Program-made: the position numbers and the translations under genes
Notes under the pieces: model-generated
The model's input: only the letters and a program-made list of their open reading frames with translations
The model's database searches: none
What the model was told of the DNA's origin: nothing
Assembly: GCA_040880405.1 (NCBI GenBank)
Contig: JBBDIM010000113.1
Span: forward strand, 1 to 25,118
DNA: 25,118 nt
Direction: 5' to 3'
From: JBBDIM01 sp040880405
Lineage (GTDB): Bacteria; Planctomycetota; Planctomycetia; Pirellulales; Pirellulaceae
Part shown: positions 1-8,117 of the stretch, piece after piece
How the letters are laid out: each line of letters begins with the position of its first letter
How positions within the stretch are numbered: the first letter of the stretch is position 1

Positions 1-12
1 TGCTCACCATTA

Positions 13-86
13 GGGGATGAGTTCAATTACAAAGAGTCGGCGGTAAAGAAGTTTTAGCCGCGGCCCCCGTAATTGACCTTATCCCC
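13..86 (+). repeat. 74-bp palindromic repeat, copy 1 (REP/MITE-like)
   Basis: The ends are GGGGATGAGTTCAATTAC and GTAATTGACCTTATCCCC, an 18-bp inverted repeat with two mismatches around a GC-rich core. The same element recurs inverted at 167-239 and in the same orientation at 24771-24844. Similarity to the 24771 copy continues weakly for about 60 bp past the right end. Size and terminal palindrome fit a REP or miniature element mobilised in trans. No transposase gene is present here, so the mobility is inferred. Confidence 0.8.
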
Positions 87-166
87 GTTCACTCGGGATG
101 CATGCCATAGGATCCTCCACCTTGGGTTGGCGAGAAAATCTGCCACCAAAAATGGAACGCTTAAAA

Positions 167-239
167 GGGGATAAGTTCAAATACGGGGGCCGCGGATTCG
201 GGGCAGACCGCCGCTTACTTTGTAATTGAACTCATCCCC
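167..239 (-). repeat. 74-bp palindromic repeat, copy 2 (inverted)
   Basis: Read on the minus strand this copy begins GGGGATGAGTTCAATTAC, shares the inner GCGGCGGT and CGCGGCCCCCGTA blocks with copy 1, and ends AACTTATCCCC. It lies 80 bp from copy 1 in opposite orientation. Paired inverted copies are the usual arrangement of REP doublets (REPINs). Confidence 0.8.
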
Positions 240-298
240 TTTTTCTGGAGAACTGCTCACCCGGTTCGCCCCAGAGTGCGGACCCACCCGCAGTTCTC

Positions 299-345
299 CC
301 ACGGTCTTTGCGACCGTGGCTACCGAGAGATTTCGTCGTAGCCAC
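299..345. repeat. Two overlapping, mutually exclusive hairpins
   Basis: CCACGGTC (299-306) and GACCGTGG (312-319) form a perfect 8-bp stem with a 5-nt loop. GTGGCTAC (316-323) and GTAGCCAC (338-345) form a second perfect 8-bp stem. The two share GTGG at 316-319, so they cannot form fully together. It lies 123 bp before the glycosyltransferase gene. It may be a dispersed intergenic repeat or a leader structure; nothing in the sequence decides between these. I see no supported gene between 240 and 467. Confidence 0.4.
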
Positions 346-467
346 GCTTGCCAAAAGGGTTCAAAAAATCGGGGTGGCGGCCACCTCCCCATTGCCGCTA
401 AACTCCCCACTTCTCGGATATCAGATTCGCGGCACCGATATGCACCCACAGGACGGGATTTGCTTCA

Positions 468-1535
468 ATGGACCATTACACGGTTGTGATCAGCGACAAC
501 TGCGATCACGACGCCGGATTTCGCGGGACACGGCCCTTTTGGTGGCTTGCGCGGCATTTTGGGGCCTATGCGGAACTCGGTTTGTATTGGTTTCTGCAGG
601 AATACTACGGCGAGGCCGCGGTGACGCTGACGCGGCCTTCGGAGCTGCTGCGGCTGAAAAGCCGGCACAAAACCGACTGGCTGTTCGTCGGCCTTCCCAC
701 CACGCTCAATCAGGAACACCTCCGCCAGGTCGATTACCGAAGGATGGTGATGTACGACTCCAGCGACCTGCATGGCGTCAAATTCGAGAACTCCGACCAG
801 GCCTTCCTCAGTTCCCATACCGATGTCTGCCTGAAAAACTGGCGTGACGATCGGCTCGACTACCCCTGCCAAATCGGCCTCCTGCCGATCAAACGTCCGC
901 CGCTCAACAACAAGATGCGAGCCGCGATTCACCTGGCCTCCGCCAAACAGCGACTCGGCCTGACAACCGAAAAGCAGTTCGATGTCGGCTTCGCCGCGCG
1001 GCCGACCGGCGACTTAACCAAAAACCAAAGGGTTCGCTGGCTGATCGACCTGAAACGAGACCGCCCCGACCTGAAACTGTGGGGCGGGTTGGTCGGCGGC
1101 AAGTCGTGGGACAAGTTCGACATCCAATCTGCCGAGCTCGCCGTCCTTGAGTCGTGCTGGCTAAGCAAGCGAAAAATCGGCTACCTGCAATACTTTGCCG
1201 GGCTCTGCCAATCGAAACTCGCCCTGGCCCCCGCCGGTTACGCCCCTTGGTCGTACCGACACCTGGAAGCAATCTACGCGCGGTCGATCGTCGTCTCGAA
1301 CGATCTGGCCCACTATGAATTCCTGATCCCCTTCCCCCGCACCGGCATGGTGGAAGTCGCCGACGACGAGTCAATCGTCACCGGCATCGAAGCCGGCCTC
1401 CGCCTCTACCAAGACCAGCCGGAAATAGCAGAAACCAACATCCAGCACCTGGGCCGCTATTTGAAAGATGGGCGTTATTCCAAGGAGTGCCCCGCGGCGC
1501 TGGATCGGTTTTGGGATCAACTGGACGCGGCGTAG
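468..1535 (+). CDS. Putative glycosyltransferase (exostosin/GT47-like C-terminus)
   Basis: A 355-aa soluble protein with no signal peptide or membrane segment. The most telling part is residues 249-290: a hydrophobic strand with LALAPAGYAPWSYRHLEAI, then a strand (SIVVSND) and a loop. This resembles the nucleotide-sugar-binding region of exostosin-like GT-B enzymes, where a PxGxxxxSxRxxEA-type segment is followed by a conserved strand. The N-terminal half has alternating strands and helices consistent with a Rossmann-like domain, such as residues 70-77 and 90-97. The likely role is transfer of a sugar in surface polysaccharide or glycoprotein synthesis, but donor and acceptor cannot be told. 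The gene stands alone between repeat-bearing spacers. The ATG at 468 is chosen because the frame is open from there and GGACGGG lies upstream. The family call rests on motif resemblance only. Confidence 0.6.
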   Translation: MDHYTVVISDNCDHDAGFRGTRPFWWLARHFGAYAELGLYWFLQEYYGEAAVTLTRPSELLRLKSRHKTDWLFVGLPTTLNQEHLRQVDYRRMVMYDSSDLHGVKFENSDQAFLSSHTDVCLKNWRDDRLDYPCQIGLLPIKRPPLNNKMRAAIHLASAKQRLGLTTEKQFDVGFAARPTGDLTKNQRVRWLIDLKRDRPDLKLWGGLVGGKSWDKFDIQSAELAVLESCWLSKRKIGYLQYFAGLCQSKLALAPAGYAPWSYRHLEAIYARSIVVSNDLAHYEFLIPFPRTGMVEVADDESIVTGIEAGLRLYQDQPEIAETNIQHLGRYLKDGRYSKECPAALDRFWDQLDAA

Positions 1536-1888
1536 ATGTGATCGCGTCCAGCGATTTCATGTTGATTCACGCAGGCTACTGAACCAACTCCGTGACGCGT
1601 TTCCAAGTGTGACTCCAGTTCCCGCTGTTCGGCGTGGTGGACATGGTCGTCGGTCGAACTTTTCCGGCGGGAGCGAACGTGACCCGGTATGTACGTTGCG
1701 TCTCTGCGCTCTCTGCGGCTCTGCGTTTCAAGCCTGGAGAGCGGCGGTTTCGCGGGTTGCTTTTCGTGTCATTCGTCTGTTTCGTGGTTGAAAAAAGGGA
1801 GCTGCGTGGGCATGGCACCCGCCTCCGACAAATGAGTTGCCCCCGAGATCCTCAAGGTAATCCTCGGGGGCAATCGATTCCCCCGCCA
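1536..1888. other. Intergenic spacer with dispersed-repeat character
   Basis: No convincing gene is seen; short open frames here lack family features and overlap repeat-like DNA. Positions 1697-1730 contain a quasi-tandem CTCTGCG motif (TCTCTGCGCTCTCTGCGGCT and on). Positions 1759-1790 contain a TTCGTGTCATTCGTCTGTTT tract followed by CGTGG. Both look like decayed tandem units of a type common in intergenic DNA of environmental bacteria. A hairpin at 1837-1873 closes the spacer. Confidence 0.5.
1837..1873 (-). terminator. Hairpin downstream of the autotransporter gene
   Basis: TTGCCCCCGAG (1837-1847) and CTCGGGGGCAA (1863-1873) form a perfect 11-bp GC-rich stem around a 15-nt loop, starting 15 bp past the autotransporter stop codon. 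The position suggests a transcript 3' end. There is no clear T-run on the minus strand after the stem, so it may instead be an mRNA-stabilising hairpin. Confidence 0.55.
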
Positions 1889-4800
1889 CTACCAACGATA
1901 CTGCAAATTGCCCGAACCCATGTGCAGTGCCTGGCGGTGGTTGGCTTGGATATCGTAGGCCGCGCCGAAGGAGAGGGAGTGGGTCAGGTCTAAGGAAAAG
2001 CCACCGCCGACCAAGGCCCAATCGCGGCCGTAGTTTAGGCCCCGGGTGGTGAAGCCTGGTCCGCCGGCGCCGGTGATGTTGGTCACTACCGAAGTTTCCG
2101 TATCGAGGAACTCGTGCATCCAGGCGGCGTGCAGTTCCGGCCGAAAGGCGAAGCCGCTTGAAGTTTGCCGAGTCCAAGAGGCGCGTCCACCCAAGAGGCC
2201 ACGCAGGGCGTGGGTGCGGACATCGCCGACGTTCAGGTTCATGGTGCCCGCGCCGGTTTCCGTGAATCCGTCTTGCACCACATGGACATAGTTGAGGGCG
2301 GCGAAGGGACGAAATTCTCGCGTCCTTCCGCGGAAGATCATCCCTCGCTCTAGCCAGGCACTCCCTTGACCGCCGGTGGTGGCCCCTTCGGCCATCAGGT
2401 TCAAGCCGCCACCATCGATGAAGCGGCTGGTGGAGTAGTCGTCGATGCCCCCTGCACCGCCGAGCAAGTAATATTGGTCCTCATCTTCGTAGCGAAGATA
2501 TCCGCCAAGCTGGACACTATTGACGGTGGCCGATTGGCCGAGCCCGCGCGTGCTGTGATGCACATTGGCGTAACCACCCCAGAGACCGATGGCATGGTTG
2601 TAATCGACCCACTTCTCCGCGCCGAAGGTCGTCCCGCCGATGCCGTAGTTGCCACCGGCGGCATTGCCGTCGCTTTGGGCGTTACCCCCGATCCCATAGC
2701 CCGACGTCCAACCCCGCCACGCGGTGTGCGATGGTTCCGCGTAGCGGACCAATACCACCGGTTGGGCCGATTCCTGGTAGCTGACCTGCTGCACGTTCCC
2801 CGTTTGGTTGGGCGTGGCCAAGCCATACTGCATGTCGCTTGAACTGGCGGGATTGGCCGCGTAGCCACCACCACCACTACTTCCGAAGCCGCGCATACCG
2901 CCTGTCTGCTGGCTCAGCATCAGATACATCTGCGTGGTATTCTGCACTTGCAGTTGACCCACCGAGCCATAAATTTCGCCACTCGCCTCCTGAAACGCCT
3001 GCCGGGCTTGATTCCCACTCATGAAGTTCAAGTGGTCGAGGAACTGGCGATACTCACCGGTCCCGCCGCCGCTGTGGGTATCAAGATAAGCGGCCGTCTG
3101 GTACTGATTGTACGTCCGGGCCTCGGCCGCGTAGTCGCTGCCGTTGGCAATCAACGTAAAGAAGGCGGTCGTGCCGGTGTAGCCGAGCTCAGCATCGAAG
3201 AACGCGAGGTCATCGGTGATGCTATCGAACGTCCCATCGACGAGCCCCGCTTCGAGGAACGTGTACGCACCTGCCCCAGAGTAGTTGCCTGGCGCGGCGA
3301 CGACCGTCACCGTCCCCCCGTTCAAAAAGGCGGTACCGCTGACGTTCAGCTTGTCTGTGTTTCCGTCGGCGTCGATTTCCACTTCAATATCGGCCGATTT
3401 GTTGTGAGTGTAATCGCCGGTGATGTTCAACGTGCCGATCGAGTTGCCGGGTGCCAGCATACCCAAATTGGAAACATTGCCGGTGATGGTCCCGGAACCG
3501 CCCAGTTCCCCATCGCCGGAAATGGCAATGTTACTCTCGACGTTCGAGTTGACATTCAGCCGCCCAGCGTCGACTGTCACCCCGGCATCGAGCTGGAACG
3601 TGGCGTTGTTCAAGTTGAGTGTGCCCAGCCCATTTTTCCTCAGGCTCCCTTCTCCTGCGATCCCGTCTTGGACGATGAACTCTGTGCCGTCGATGACGCG
3701 GAACACAACGTCCACATTCTCCATCACGTACAGCCCGTCTCCTTGGGCGTCGCCATCGGCGCCGGTAGTAGTGAAGCCGTCGCCCCCGTCTCCTTCGATC
3801 GCTTTGTTGGAGTTGATCGAGACGTTCTCCAGGATCAGCTCGCCCCCTTCGCGGACAAAGACCGCGCCGCCGAGCCCGTCGCCACCAACACCACCCGTCT
3901 GAGCTGCCCCCCCATTGCCGCCACCAAAACCTCCTTGGCCAGAAGCGGTTCCATTCCAGCCCGCGCCACCTCCTCCTCCGCCAAACCCCGCAATGCCGGC
4001 TGTCGTATTGTCTGATCCATTGCCACCACTACCACCGAAATCCTCCCCCGCGCCGCCAGCGCCGTCTCTCCCGCCGCCTCCACCGCCGCCACCCGCGCCC
4101 TGGGCGTCTTGGCCTGCGTTGCCACTAATACCGCCATTGCCACCCTGGAGCCCACCGCCGGGTCCAGGTACTAGGGTCGACAGGGTCGTTCCGCCATCTA
4201 AGACCGCGCCGCCACCACCTCCACCGGCGAAAGAGGTGCTAGAGTATCCACCCCCGTCGCCATTGAGTCCCCCGCCGCCACCGCCGCCATCGTGCGTCGC
4301 GGATCCCCCGTCGCCGTGCAACCCACCACCGCCGCCTCCTCCCGAACCACTATTACCATCGGTCCCGCCACCTTGTCCCCCGGTCGCTCGATTGGAGGTC
4401 AGCGTGGAGTTTCGCACGGTCACCTGGGCGTTTTCATTGACAAACAACGCCCCACCCGCCCCCATGCCGCCACCGCCACCACCGCCGTAAGGTGCCGTAC
4501 CTCCGGAGCCGCCGGTCGCAGCCCCGCCGGTCAGTGCGAGGTTCTCAAGCACCACACTGCCCGACTGCACAAAGAAAATCCGGGTCGCATTGTTGCCGTC
4601 GATCGTCACGGGATCCGCCCCCAGCCCCACAATGTGCAGCGTGCCGCTCGTCTTGTTAATGATCGGCAGCATCGACCCCAGCTCAATCGATTGCCCCGCG
4701 AGACTCGCATGAAACGCGATGGTGTCGATCGCCGTCCCATCCAGCGCCGCCTGCTCCAAGGCATGACGCAGTGTCCCGGGGTCGCTGGTATCCGCCAAGC

Positions 4801-4987
4801 TGGTAATCGAAAAGTCCGCCGCGAACAACTCCCCGCCGAATAACAGGCCACCGCTCAGGATCCCACCCACCGCCCAGCCCCGGATCCGCCGCAACCAAGA
4901 TTTCCACACGTCCGCTCGCGCCGCGGTTTTCTGATTCGACCGACCACCGAATGGGAACAGGTTCGGAAGCAACATGGTGTTCAACAT
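1889..4987 (-). CDS. Type V autotransporter with glycine-rich passenger
   Basis: About 1032 aa from the ATG at 4987; an in-frame TTG at 5017 would add 10 residues. The N-terminus has a long basic region then a hydrophobic core ending near GELFAA, an extended signal peptide typical of autotransporters. Roughly residues 57-155 look like a parallel beta-helix with a TIDGNNATRIFF-type strand. Residues ~157-385 are an extreme glycine-rich stretch with runs of five to eight Gly. Residues ~430-570 carry autotransporter-associated strand repeats (GTLNLNNATF, VDAGRLNVNS, GGSGTITGNV, LAPGNSIGTLNITGDY). The last ~280 residues form an outer-membrane beta-barrel with alternating aromatic strands, ending in LQYRW, the C-terminal aromatic signal recognised by the BAM complex. 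The product should be a surface-exposed or secreted adhesin-like protein; the ligand is unknown. A 3' fragment of a paralogue lies at 5560-5991. Confidence 0.85.
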   Translation of the reverse strand: MLNTMLLPNLFPFGGRSNQKTAARADVWKSWLRRIRGWAVGGILSGGLLFGGELFAADFSITSLADTSDPGTLRHALEQAALDGTAIDTIAFHASLAGQSIELGSMLPIINKTSGTLHIVGLGADPVTIDGNNATRIFFVQSGSVVLENLALTGGAATGGSGGTAPYGGGGGGGMGAGGALFVNENAQVTVRNSTLTSNRATGGQGGGTDGNSGSGGGGGGGLHGDGGSATHDGGGGGGGLNGDGGGYSSTSFAGGGGGGAVLDGGTTLSTLVPGPGGGLQGGNGGISGNAGQDAQGAGGGGGGGGRDGAGGAGEDFGGSGGNGSDNTTAGIAGFGGGGGGAGWNGTASGQGGFGGGNGGAAQTGGVGGDGLGGAVFVREGGELILENVSINSNKAIEGDGGDGFTTTGADGDAQGDGLYVMENVDVVFRVIDGTEFIVQDGIAGEGSLRKNGLGTLNLNNATFQLDAGVTVDAGRLNVNSNVESNIAISGDGELGGSGTITGNVSNLGMLAPGNSIGTLNITGDYTHNKSADIEVEIDADGNTDKLNVSGTAFLNGGTVTVVAAPGNYSGAGAYTFLEAGLVDGTFDSITDDLAFFDAELGYTGTTAFFTLIANGSDYAAEARTYNQYQTAAYLDTHSGGGTGEYRQFLDHLNFMSGNQARQAFQEASGEIYGSVGQLQVQNTTQMYLMLSQQTGGMRGFGSSGGGGYAANPASSSDMQYGLATPNQTGNVQQVSYQESAQPVVLVRYAEPSHTAWRGWTSGYGIGGNAQSDGNAAGGNYGIGGTTFGAEKWVDYNHAIGLWGGYANVHHSTRGLGQSATVNSVQLGGYLRYEDEDQYYLLGGAGGIDDYSTSRFIDGGGLNLMAEGATTGGQGSAWLERGMIFRGRTREFRPFAALNYVHVVQDGFTETGAGTMNLNVGDVRTHALRGLLGGRASWTRQTSSGFAFRPELHAAWMHEFLDTETSVVTNITGAGGPGFTTRGLNYGRDWALVGGGFSLDLTHSLSFGAAYDIQANHRQALHMGSGNLQYRW

Positions 4988-5402
4988 TCTCAAGGAAAGG
5001 GTGCGACGCAGCCCCAAGACGGGAATCCAAACGAGACGCGAAAGACCCGCAAAATCACGCCTCGCGGGCCTTTCGCCTCAATGACGATTACTACCATTGC
5101 GGCGGTCGGAAACGAAAAGCGGCCTGCGCGGATTTTTTCATAACCACGCACGGTCTCGGTTATATCGACCCCCTAGCGGGCCACGCGATAGTTACGACAG
5201 CACCTACCCGCAGATAGCCCCCAAATTCCGCTACAGCGCAATGCCAGCACGCGCCTAACCCAAAAAGTCACCGCAGCCTGCGCAGACAAAAAACCCCGGT
5301 AAAACATGGACCGTGGGACACGCACAACAGAAAATTCAGCCGGGCCAAACGACCGCCCCAGAGCGGGCAAAAAGAAACACCCCACCACCCCAAACAAAGA
5401 AA
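4988..5402. other. Intergenic region between the autotransporter and tRNA-Arg
   Basis: About 415 bp without a supported gene. It contains an imperfect hairpin at 5039-5075. It should hold the autotransporter promoter, but I found no -35/-10 pair good enough to call. TATAAC-like sequence on the minus strand near 5160 lacks a matching -35. Confidence 0.5.
5039..5075. promoter_or_regulatory. Hairpin upstream of the autotransporter start
   Basis: CGAAAGACCCGC (5039-5050) pairs with GCGGGCCTTTCG (5064-5075): a 12-position stem with one internal mismatch and a 13-nt loop. It lies about 50 nt before the autotransporter start codon on the minus strand. It could be a leader structure, or a terminator for readthrough from the tRNA gene; T-rich flanks are weak on both strands. 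Confidence 0.35.
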
Positions 5403-5475
5403 TGCCCCCGGGAGGATTCGAACCTCCGACCTACGGTTTAGGAAACCGACGCTCTATCCCCTGAGCTACGAGGGC
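5403..5475 (-). tRNA. tRNA-Arg (anticodon CCT)
   Basis: A 73-nt cloverleaf on the minus strand. The acceptor stem GCCCTCG pairs with CGGGGGC (one G-U), the D stem is GCTC/GAGC with an AGGGGATA loop, the anticodon loop is TTCCTAA giving CCT (reads AGG), and the T arm is GGAGG-TTCGAAT-CCTCC with discriminator A. The outermost pair of the anticodon stem is T-T. CCA is not encoded. A promoter lies just upstream at 5501-5529, and a decayed copy of the promoter and 5' end is found at 11164-11236. Confidence 0.95.
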
Positions 5476-5500
5476 AAGTTGTTTTCTGGTCGCGGGTTAC

Positions 5501-5529
5501 ATTATCCGAGGGGCGGGGCGGTTCGTCAA
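5501..5529 (-). promoter_or_regulatory. Promoter of tRNA-Arg
   Basis: On the minus strand, TTGACG (-35, 5529-5524) and GATAAT (-10, 5506-5501) are separated by exactly 17 bp, and the tRNA 5' end is 25 nt beyond the -10. Both boxes are close to the sigma70 consensus. Confidence 0.8.
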
Positions 5530-5559
5530 CGGCGGCGGAGGGGGGTGCAAAATAGTTCG

Positions 5560-5991
5560 GCTATCCAACCGTACGGGGCGGTGCAGTATCTGCACCTCCG
5601 GCAAGATGGGTTTACCGAAACCGGGGCCGACAGCATCAACCTGCAAGGCGATGCCGTCACCGCCGATTCCTTTCGCGGATTCCTGGGAACCGAACTGGAG
5701 CGCTCGTTCCAGCGTAGCTTCGGGGTGCTGACCCCCAAGGTGCAAGTCGCCTGGATGCACGAATTCGGCGACACCCACCAAGCCTCCGCCGCCCGCTTCG
5801 CCGGAGCCCCCGCCGACAACGGCTCGTTCGTCATCCAGGGTGTCGACTCCGGCCGAGACTGGCTCCTAGCCGGAGCAGAACTCCACCTGTCCCTGCACTC
5901 CAGCGTGACTGTGTTTGGTGGGTATAACGGGCAGTACAACCAAAACCATGCGTTGCATACGGGGTCGGGTGGGTTGGAGTATCGGTGGTAG
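5560..5991 (+). pseudogene. 3' fragment of a second autotransporter gene (beta-barrel end)
   Basis: About 143 codons encode only the last part of an autotransporter barrel. It matches the C-terminus of the intact gene at 1889-4987 nearly end to end: QDGFTETGA is identical, AWMHEF is shared, GVDSGRDWLLAG matches GLNYGRDWALVG, and both end with an HxGSGxLxYRW pattern. Overall similarity is moderate, so it is a diverged paralogue and not a recent copy. No signal peptide, passenger or upstream barrel strands remain. The frame extends back only to a TTG at 5479, inside the tRNA promoter region. It starts about 85 bp from the tRNA, which suggests that a rearrangement at this site removed the 5' part of the gene. 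Confidence 0.8.
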
Positions 5992-6159
5992 ACGGTGGGC
6001 ATCACCGAGAGTTGGTGAAGCTTTGGTGACTCAGGGCGAGTTTTTAACCACGAAAAGCCACCGGCGCGAATATTGTGCTGGTGTTCTTTTACCTCGCACG
6101 ATTGGTGACCATCCAAATCTTACCGTCATCGTTAAATCATTGACTTAAAGAAACACTCA

Positions 6160-6945
6160 TCAAGCGGACGGCATTCTCAATACCAAGCTTCCGTCGAAGG
6201 ATCGCATCAACTGAAGGAGTCTTTTGTCTTCAATGGAAGGAGTACCTTTCTCTTTTCTGAGCCAAGTAAAAATTCCCTGTTTAACGACATGCCAAATCCC
6301 TGGAGTGCCATTCAAATCCGTAATTTGCACCGCACCTTCCGGGAGACGAACAGTTGCCGGAAATCTAATCGAACGGTCAGTGCTCAAGTACAACCCAAAC
6401 CCTAGATGCTCTTTTACAACATCAAGATTGCCATTAAGTTCAATTGCCTCGATACCAGTCCCCGCGCGGAATGATGAAACCGATAAAAACTGGATTCCAT
6501 GCGTGTTAAGCTTTACCTTCCAGTCGCTATTGTATTTATTGGCAACTACAACAACTGATCTTGGCACAAACTCAATAAACGTTCTGGCTTGATCTGGGGG
6601 TATTTCTAAGGAGCGAGATAAAATTTCAGCACATTCACGCCGGGGGTTGCCGTAATTAAACCCTATCACCTGCGGCAAAACATGTAAGTCGAAAGAATGG
6701 GACAGGAGCTCGACCTCAATTATGAACCAATGTGAAAAGTCCTTTGCCACGAGCGCTAGATCTGGCCGATAACCCCTATCATCGTAATTGAAAATCCCCG
6801 TAAATTCAATACATCGGTAGCCTGGAAAAAGGCAAGTCAATGCACGAACAACAGTGCAAGTGAATTCTGCTTCAACCGGGTTATCCGGATCTTCCATCTT
6901 GAATACACTGCCAAAGCTACACTCACCGATGACCAAGCGTTTCAT
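6160..6945 (-). CDS. PD-(D/E)XK-like nuclease of the paraMORC defence operon
   Basis: A 261-aa protein, last gene of the operon; its ATG overlaps the helicase stop as ATGA (6942-6945) and GGGGTAAGGC provides a ribosome binding site. Residues 61-79 read PDLALVAKDFSHWFIIEVE: the PD of strand 2, a hydrophobic strand, then E77-V-E79, the layout of a PD-(D/E)XK core with Glu in place of the usual Lys. Q92 and Y98 follow in a spot where related nucleases carry a Q-x(n)-Y helix motif. The C-terminal ~150 residues are not recognised and may bind DNA or partner subunits. In context it is the likely cleaving subunit, acting on DNA that lacks the methyl mark. Family assignment comes from the motif and neighbours only. 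Confidence 0.6.
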   Translation of the reverse strand: MKRLVIGECSFGSVFKMEDPDNPVEAEFTCTVVRALTCLFPGYRCIEFTGIFNYDDRGYRPDLALVAKDFSHWFIIEVELLSHSFDLHVLPQVIGFNYGNPRRECAEILSRSLEIPPDQARTFIEFVPRSVVVVANKYNSDWKVKLNTHGIQFLSVSSFRAGTGIEAIELNGNLDVVKEHLGFGLYLSTDRSIRFPATVRLPEGAVQITDLNGTPGIWHVVKQGIFTWLRKEKGTPSIEDKRLLQLMRSFDGSLVLRMPSA

Positions 6946-8090
6946 GCCTTACCCCACTCGATGCTTGCGACATCTCGGAGACCCTCTTCTTCCTGTTGCA
7001 ATCGTAGAATTTCAGAGTTTGTTGCCGCTAGTGTATAAATCACTGCAGACTCCTTTCCCGGCGAGGGCCGAACCAAGCGACCAAGTCGCTGTATTCGCTG
7101 TCGCTGGGTCGCCGTGCTTGCAGCAATTACTCCCAGCTCCGCCTCTGGCACATTAAATCCCTCATCCAACGCTCTGCAAGTGACAAGTACATCAAACTTT
7201 CCCGTACGAAACGCCGAGAGGATCATAGCACGTTCACGCACCCCTTTACCAGAATGATAAACCTCACATGAGATCCCGATTGATGACATCACTTCCTTTA
7301 ATACCTCACACGCAGCTATGTCTTCATGAAATACGATTGCTCGGCGCCCGGGGTGCATCGCGACAATTCGCGCCGCCAATTCAATCCGACTTAGACTCAA
7401 ATTAACGGTTCGCGCCCTTTTCAGTAACAGCGCCACTGTTTCCGGTGCATCATCGCCGTACCGCCTCACTGAGATCGCAATAGACCTGGTAAGTTTCTCA
7501 AATTGCTCGCGACATTCCGGTTCTAGATCAAATATGACATTAACCAGCCGAAACGGTACAATTACCCCATCGGCAAGCGCTTGCTTGTATGTATACTCAT
7601 AGATAATTGGACCGATTTCAGGAATGAGTACATCATCCAGACCCTTATCGTACTGACGCGCTGGAGTAGCCGACAGCCCAAGAGTCGCGGAACGTCGAAC
7701 CTGGAAGACTGAGCGATATTTCTCGCTCGCAGCCTTATGGCATTCGTCCACGATAAGCAGCAGGTGGTCAATAGATGCTTTGCGTCCGAGACTTGCAGCA
7801 GTGTTCAAAACGGCTAGGTTAAAAGTTCCTGACCGAATCTTCCTTCGTCCGGTAATGACATGAACTTCGTCTAAGTCTAAATCAAAGTAACAAGAAACTT
7901 CCTCCCACCATTGATCCAAGAGTGCCTGCGTCGGAACGACAACGAGGACCGTAATTGGTTGTATCGCCTTTGCGCATGCCAACGCAAAGATTGTTTTCCC
8001 TCCGCCAGTTACAACGCTTGCAATGCCGCGATCACCTGCTTTTCTCCAGGCCTGCAAAGCGGACTCTTGCCATCTCCGTAATTCCGCCAT
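6942..8090 (-). CDS. Superfamily II DNA helicase (DEAH/ResIII-like)
   Basis: A 382-aa compact helicase with all main motifs in order: an N-terminal R-x-W-Q (Q-motif-like), Walker A TGGGKT (28-33), motif Ia VVPTQALLDQW, motif II DECH (115-118), motif III SAT (140-142), motif V VTCRALDEGFNVPEA and motif VI QRIQRLGRLVR. It has two RecA-like domains and almost nothing else, so the nuclease function is not fused as in Type III or Type I R subunits but sits in the next gene. It probably translocates on or remodels DNA for the neighbouring nuclease. It starts 27 bp after the GHKL ATPase gene and overlaps the nuclease gene by 4 bp, so translational coupling is likely. Confidence 0.88.
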   Translation of the reverse strand: MAELRRWQESALQAWRKAGDRGIASVVTGGGKTIFALACAKAIQPITVLVVVPTQALLDQWWEEVSCYFDLDLDEVHVITGRRKIRSGTFNLAVLNTAASLGRKASIDHLLLIVDECHKAASEKYRSVFQVRRSATLGLSATPARQYDKGLDDVLIPEIGPIIYEYTYKQALADGVIVPFRLVNVIFDLEPECREQFEKLTRSIAISVRRYGDDAPETVALLLKRARTVNLSLSRIELAARIVAMHPGRRAIVFHEDIAACEVLKEVMSSIGISCEVYHSGKGVRERAMILSAFRTGKFDVLVTCRALDEGFNVPEAELGVIAASTATQRQRIQRLGRLVRPSPGKESAVIYTLAATNSEILRLQQEEEGLRDVASIEWGKA

Positions 8091-8117
8091 GCGATGGACT
8101 TTCAGTGGATAAAGGGA

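Noticed and set aside
2948..4015. 355-codon open frame on + inside the autotransporter gene
   Set aside because: Antisense shadow of the GC-rich gene; the minus frame has a signal peptide, strand repeats and barrel, the plus frame has no family features.
3915..4490. Proline-rich open frame on +
   Set aside because: It is the complement of the glycine-rich coding stretch (GGN read as NCC), not a gene.
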